Assembly (NCBI GenBank): GCA_046050405.1
Contig: JBJOPY010000025.1
Span: 1-8,964 of the forward strand
Length of the DNA: 8,964 nt
Direction: 5' to 3'
Source: JADKCL01 sp046050405
GTDB taxonomy: Bacteria > Bacteroidota > Bacteroidia > J057 > JADKCL01
The notes beneath the pieces were generated by a model. The model was given only the letters and a program-made list of their open reading frames with translations. It made no database searches and was not told the origin of the DNA. A program made the position numbers and the translations under genes. Below are positions 8,299 through 8,964 of the stretch, one piece after another (within the stretch, counting starts at the first letter, position 1; the number at the start of each line of letters is the position of its first letter).

Positions 8299-8326
8299 TT
8301 GACCGTCTGGTCAAAAAGTGTAATAT
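8299..8326 (+). promoter_or_regulatory. sigma70-like promoter with a palindromic operator, for the CHAT gene
   Basis: TTGACC (8299-8304, 5 of 6 to the -35 consensus), a 16-base spacer and TAATAT (8321-8326, 4 of 6 to the -10 consensus) give a plausible promoter with a start near 8333, about 120 bases before the ATG at 8456. The -35 box is the left arm of a perfect palindrome TTGACC-GTCT-GGTCAA (8299-8314). A dimeric regulator bound there would block RNA polymerase, so repression is the simplest reading. Confidence 0.5.
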
Positions 8327-8455
8327 TGTTCGTGAGCAGGATGACTATTTTTTTGGTTCAACAACAGAGCAGCCATTTCCGCCCATTTTTAATGCATCGC
8401 TCCCCCATGATTGCGGACGGGAGTGGCCCAGAATATCCAGCGTGATCCTGATGCA

Positions 8456-8964
8456 ATGAAAACACTGAATGACATCACCCTTTCCATCCAGCAGGGGAAG
8501 CTATCCGCTGCGCTCGAGGCACTTTCCAGGTTGGTTCAGGAGAAGCTCCCGGACCAGCTGGACCTCCGGAACTCCGTGATCACCCTGCTCGCACGGTACA
8601 ACCAACTCCAAAGCAAGCGTGTCCGGGGCCTTGTGGCGGACGGAGAGGCTCAAATCTCAGAAAACCAGCTCGTCTTCGCCGCCCTCGAAATGATCGAGAT
8701 CCTGCGTGAGGAATTGAATGGCGTGGAGCTGCCTGCCGCCACTCCTGCGCCACAGGAGGATCACCGCACCCGAATCCTGTTTTTTGCAGCCAACCCCATG
8801 GGGAATGGGCAGCTCAACCTTGGGCGGGAAATCCGGGAAATCGAAACCTCATTGGCACGCGCCAAACTGCGCGACCGGTTCGAGTTCATCCAGGCCCATG
8901 CGACACGCCCCAAGGACTTCTTGCGCCGCATCCTGGAGGTCCAGCCTGAATTCGTACACTTCTC
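8456..8964 (+). CDS. EAD11-like domain plus CHAT (caspase-like) protease, 3'-truncated by window edge
   Basis: First 169 residues of a probable conflict/immunity effector. Residues 1-88 (start MKTLNDITLSIQQGKLSAAL, then LRNSVITLLARYNQLQ, GEAQISENQ, FAALEMIEILREEL) have the pattern of effector-associated domain 11 (EAD11), a small helical, death-domain-like adaptor module. A Pro/Ala-rich linker (about 89-104) follows, then the start of a CHAT domain: RILFFAANP (106-114), LGREIREIE, ARAKLRDRFEF, RPKDFLRRIL and EFVHF at the very end. CHAT proteases are caspase-fold and cut target proteins. The catalytic His is expected in the S-G-H-G motif that should begin at the last codon, so neither it nor the catalytic Cys is visible. 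No signal peptide. The ATG at 8456 is the first in this frame fitting the domain; it lacks a Shine-Dalgarno site. EAD-CHAT proteins are expected to be recruited by a partner with a matching EAD, which is not in this window. Confidence 0.87.
   Translation, partial: MKTLNDITLSIQQGKLSAALEALSRLVQEKLPDQLDLRNSVITLLARYNQLQSKRVRGLVADGEAQISENQLVFAALEMIEILREELNGVELPAATPAPQEDHRTRILFFAANPMGNGQLNLGREIREIETSLARAKLRDRFEFIQAHATRPKDFLRRILEVQPEFVHF

Larger units (their letters stand above)
8008..8455. other. divergent intergenic region between the arsenosugar pair and the CHAT gene
   Basis: 448 bases without a convincing gene. The left half is GC-rich with several hairpins. The right half (about 8281-8400) is AT-rich, with a T7 run at 8347-8353, and holds the likely promoter of the CHAT gene. 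The hairpins, terminator and promoter are listed separately. I found no clear promoter for the leftward pair; it must lie between about 8050 and 8240 unless the leftward transcript starts within the right half and crosses the terminator. Confidence 0.6.

Noticed and set aside
8161..8445. 94-codon open frame between the arsenosugar pair and the CHAT gene
   Set aside because: It runs through two hairpins, the terminator and the promoter, has no Shine-Dalgarno site, and its translation looks like translated non-coding DNA.

Overview
The window looks like a chromosomal segment of a GC-rich bacterium. Verrucomicrobiota, or a PVC-group relative, is my best guess. The basis is the style of the GyrB and ThiC proteins, the scarcity of clear Shine-Dalgarno sites, and an arsenosugar-type gene pair. 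This is family-level pattern recognition, not a database result.

Layout from left to right. (1) 2..1942 (+) is gyrB, missing only its first few codons at the window edge, followed by a 13-bp terminator-like hairpin. (2) An AT-rich intergenic stretch (about 2008-2258) carries a perfect DnaA-box 9-mer. (3) 2259..3716 (+) encodes an uncharacterised, probably all-helical 485-aa protein that resembles a repeat-type family I associate with Bacteroidetes. (4) Convergent to it, 3782..5671 (-) is thiC, which makes the HMP pyrimidine moiety of thiamine. Its leader carries a divergent but recognisable TPP riboswitch (about 5820-5741). (5) 5925..6305 (-) is a small three-helix membrane protein of unknown function, next to about 335 bp of non-coding DNA rich in inverted repeats. 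(6) 7675..8007 and 6641..7675 (-) form a translationally coupled pair: an AhpD/CMD-fold peroxidase-like protein and the radical-SAM enzyme ArsS of arsenosugar biosynthesis. The expected partner arsM is not in the window. (7) A 448-bp divergent intergenic region holds strong hairpins, a leftward intrinsic terminator with no gene in front of it, and a rightward promoter whose -35 box lies inside a perfect 6-4-6 palindrome. (8) That promoter leads to an ORF starting at 8456 and running off the right edge. It encodes an N-terminal helical domain resembling effector-associated domain 11 (EAD11), followed by the start of a CHAT (caspase-like) protease domain.

How the genes work together: gyrB and thiC are housekeeping genes. 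The ArsS pair is a metabolic/detoxification module. The CHAT protein belongs to the class of death-domain-like adaptor plus caspase-like effector proteins found in bacterial conflict or immunity systems and in multicellular or complex bacteria. It is the most likely place for an undescribed system. Its catalytic His/Cys residues and any partner genes lie beyond position 8964, so only its first 169 residues can be judged here.
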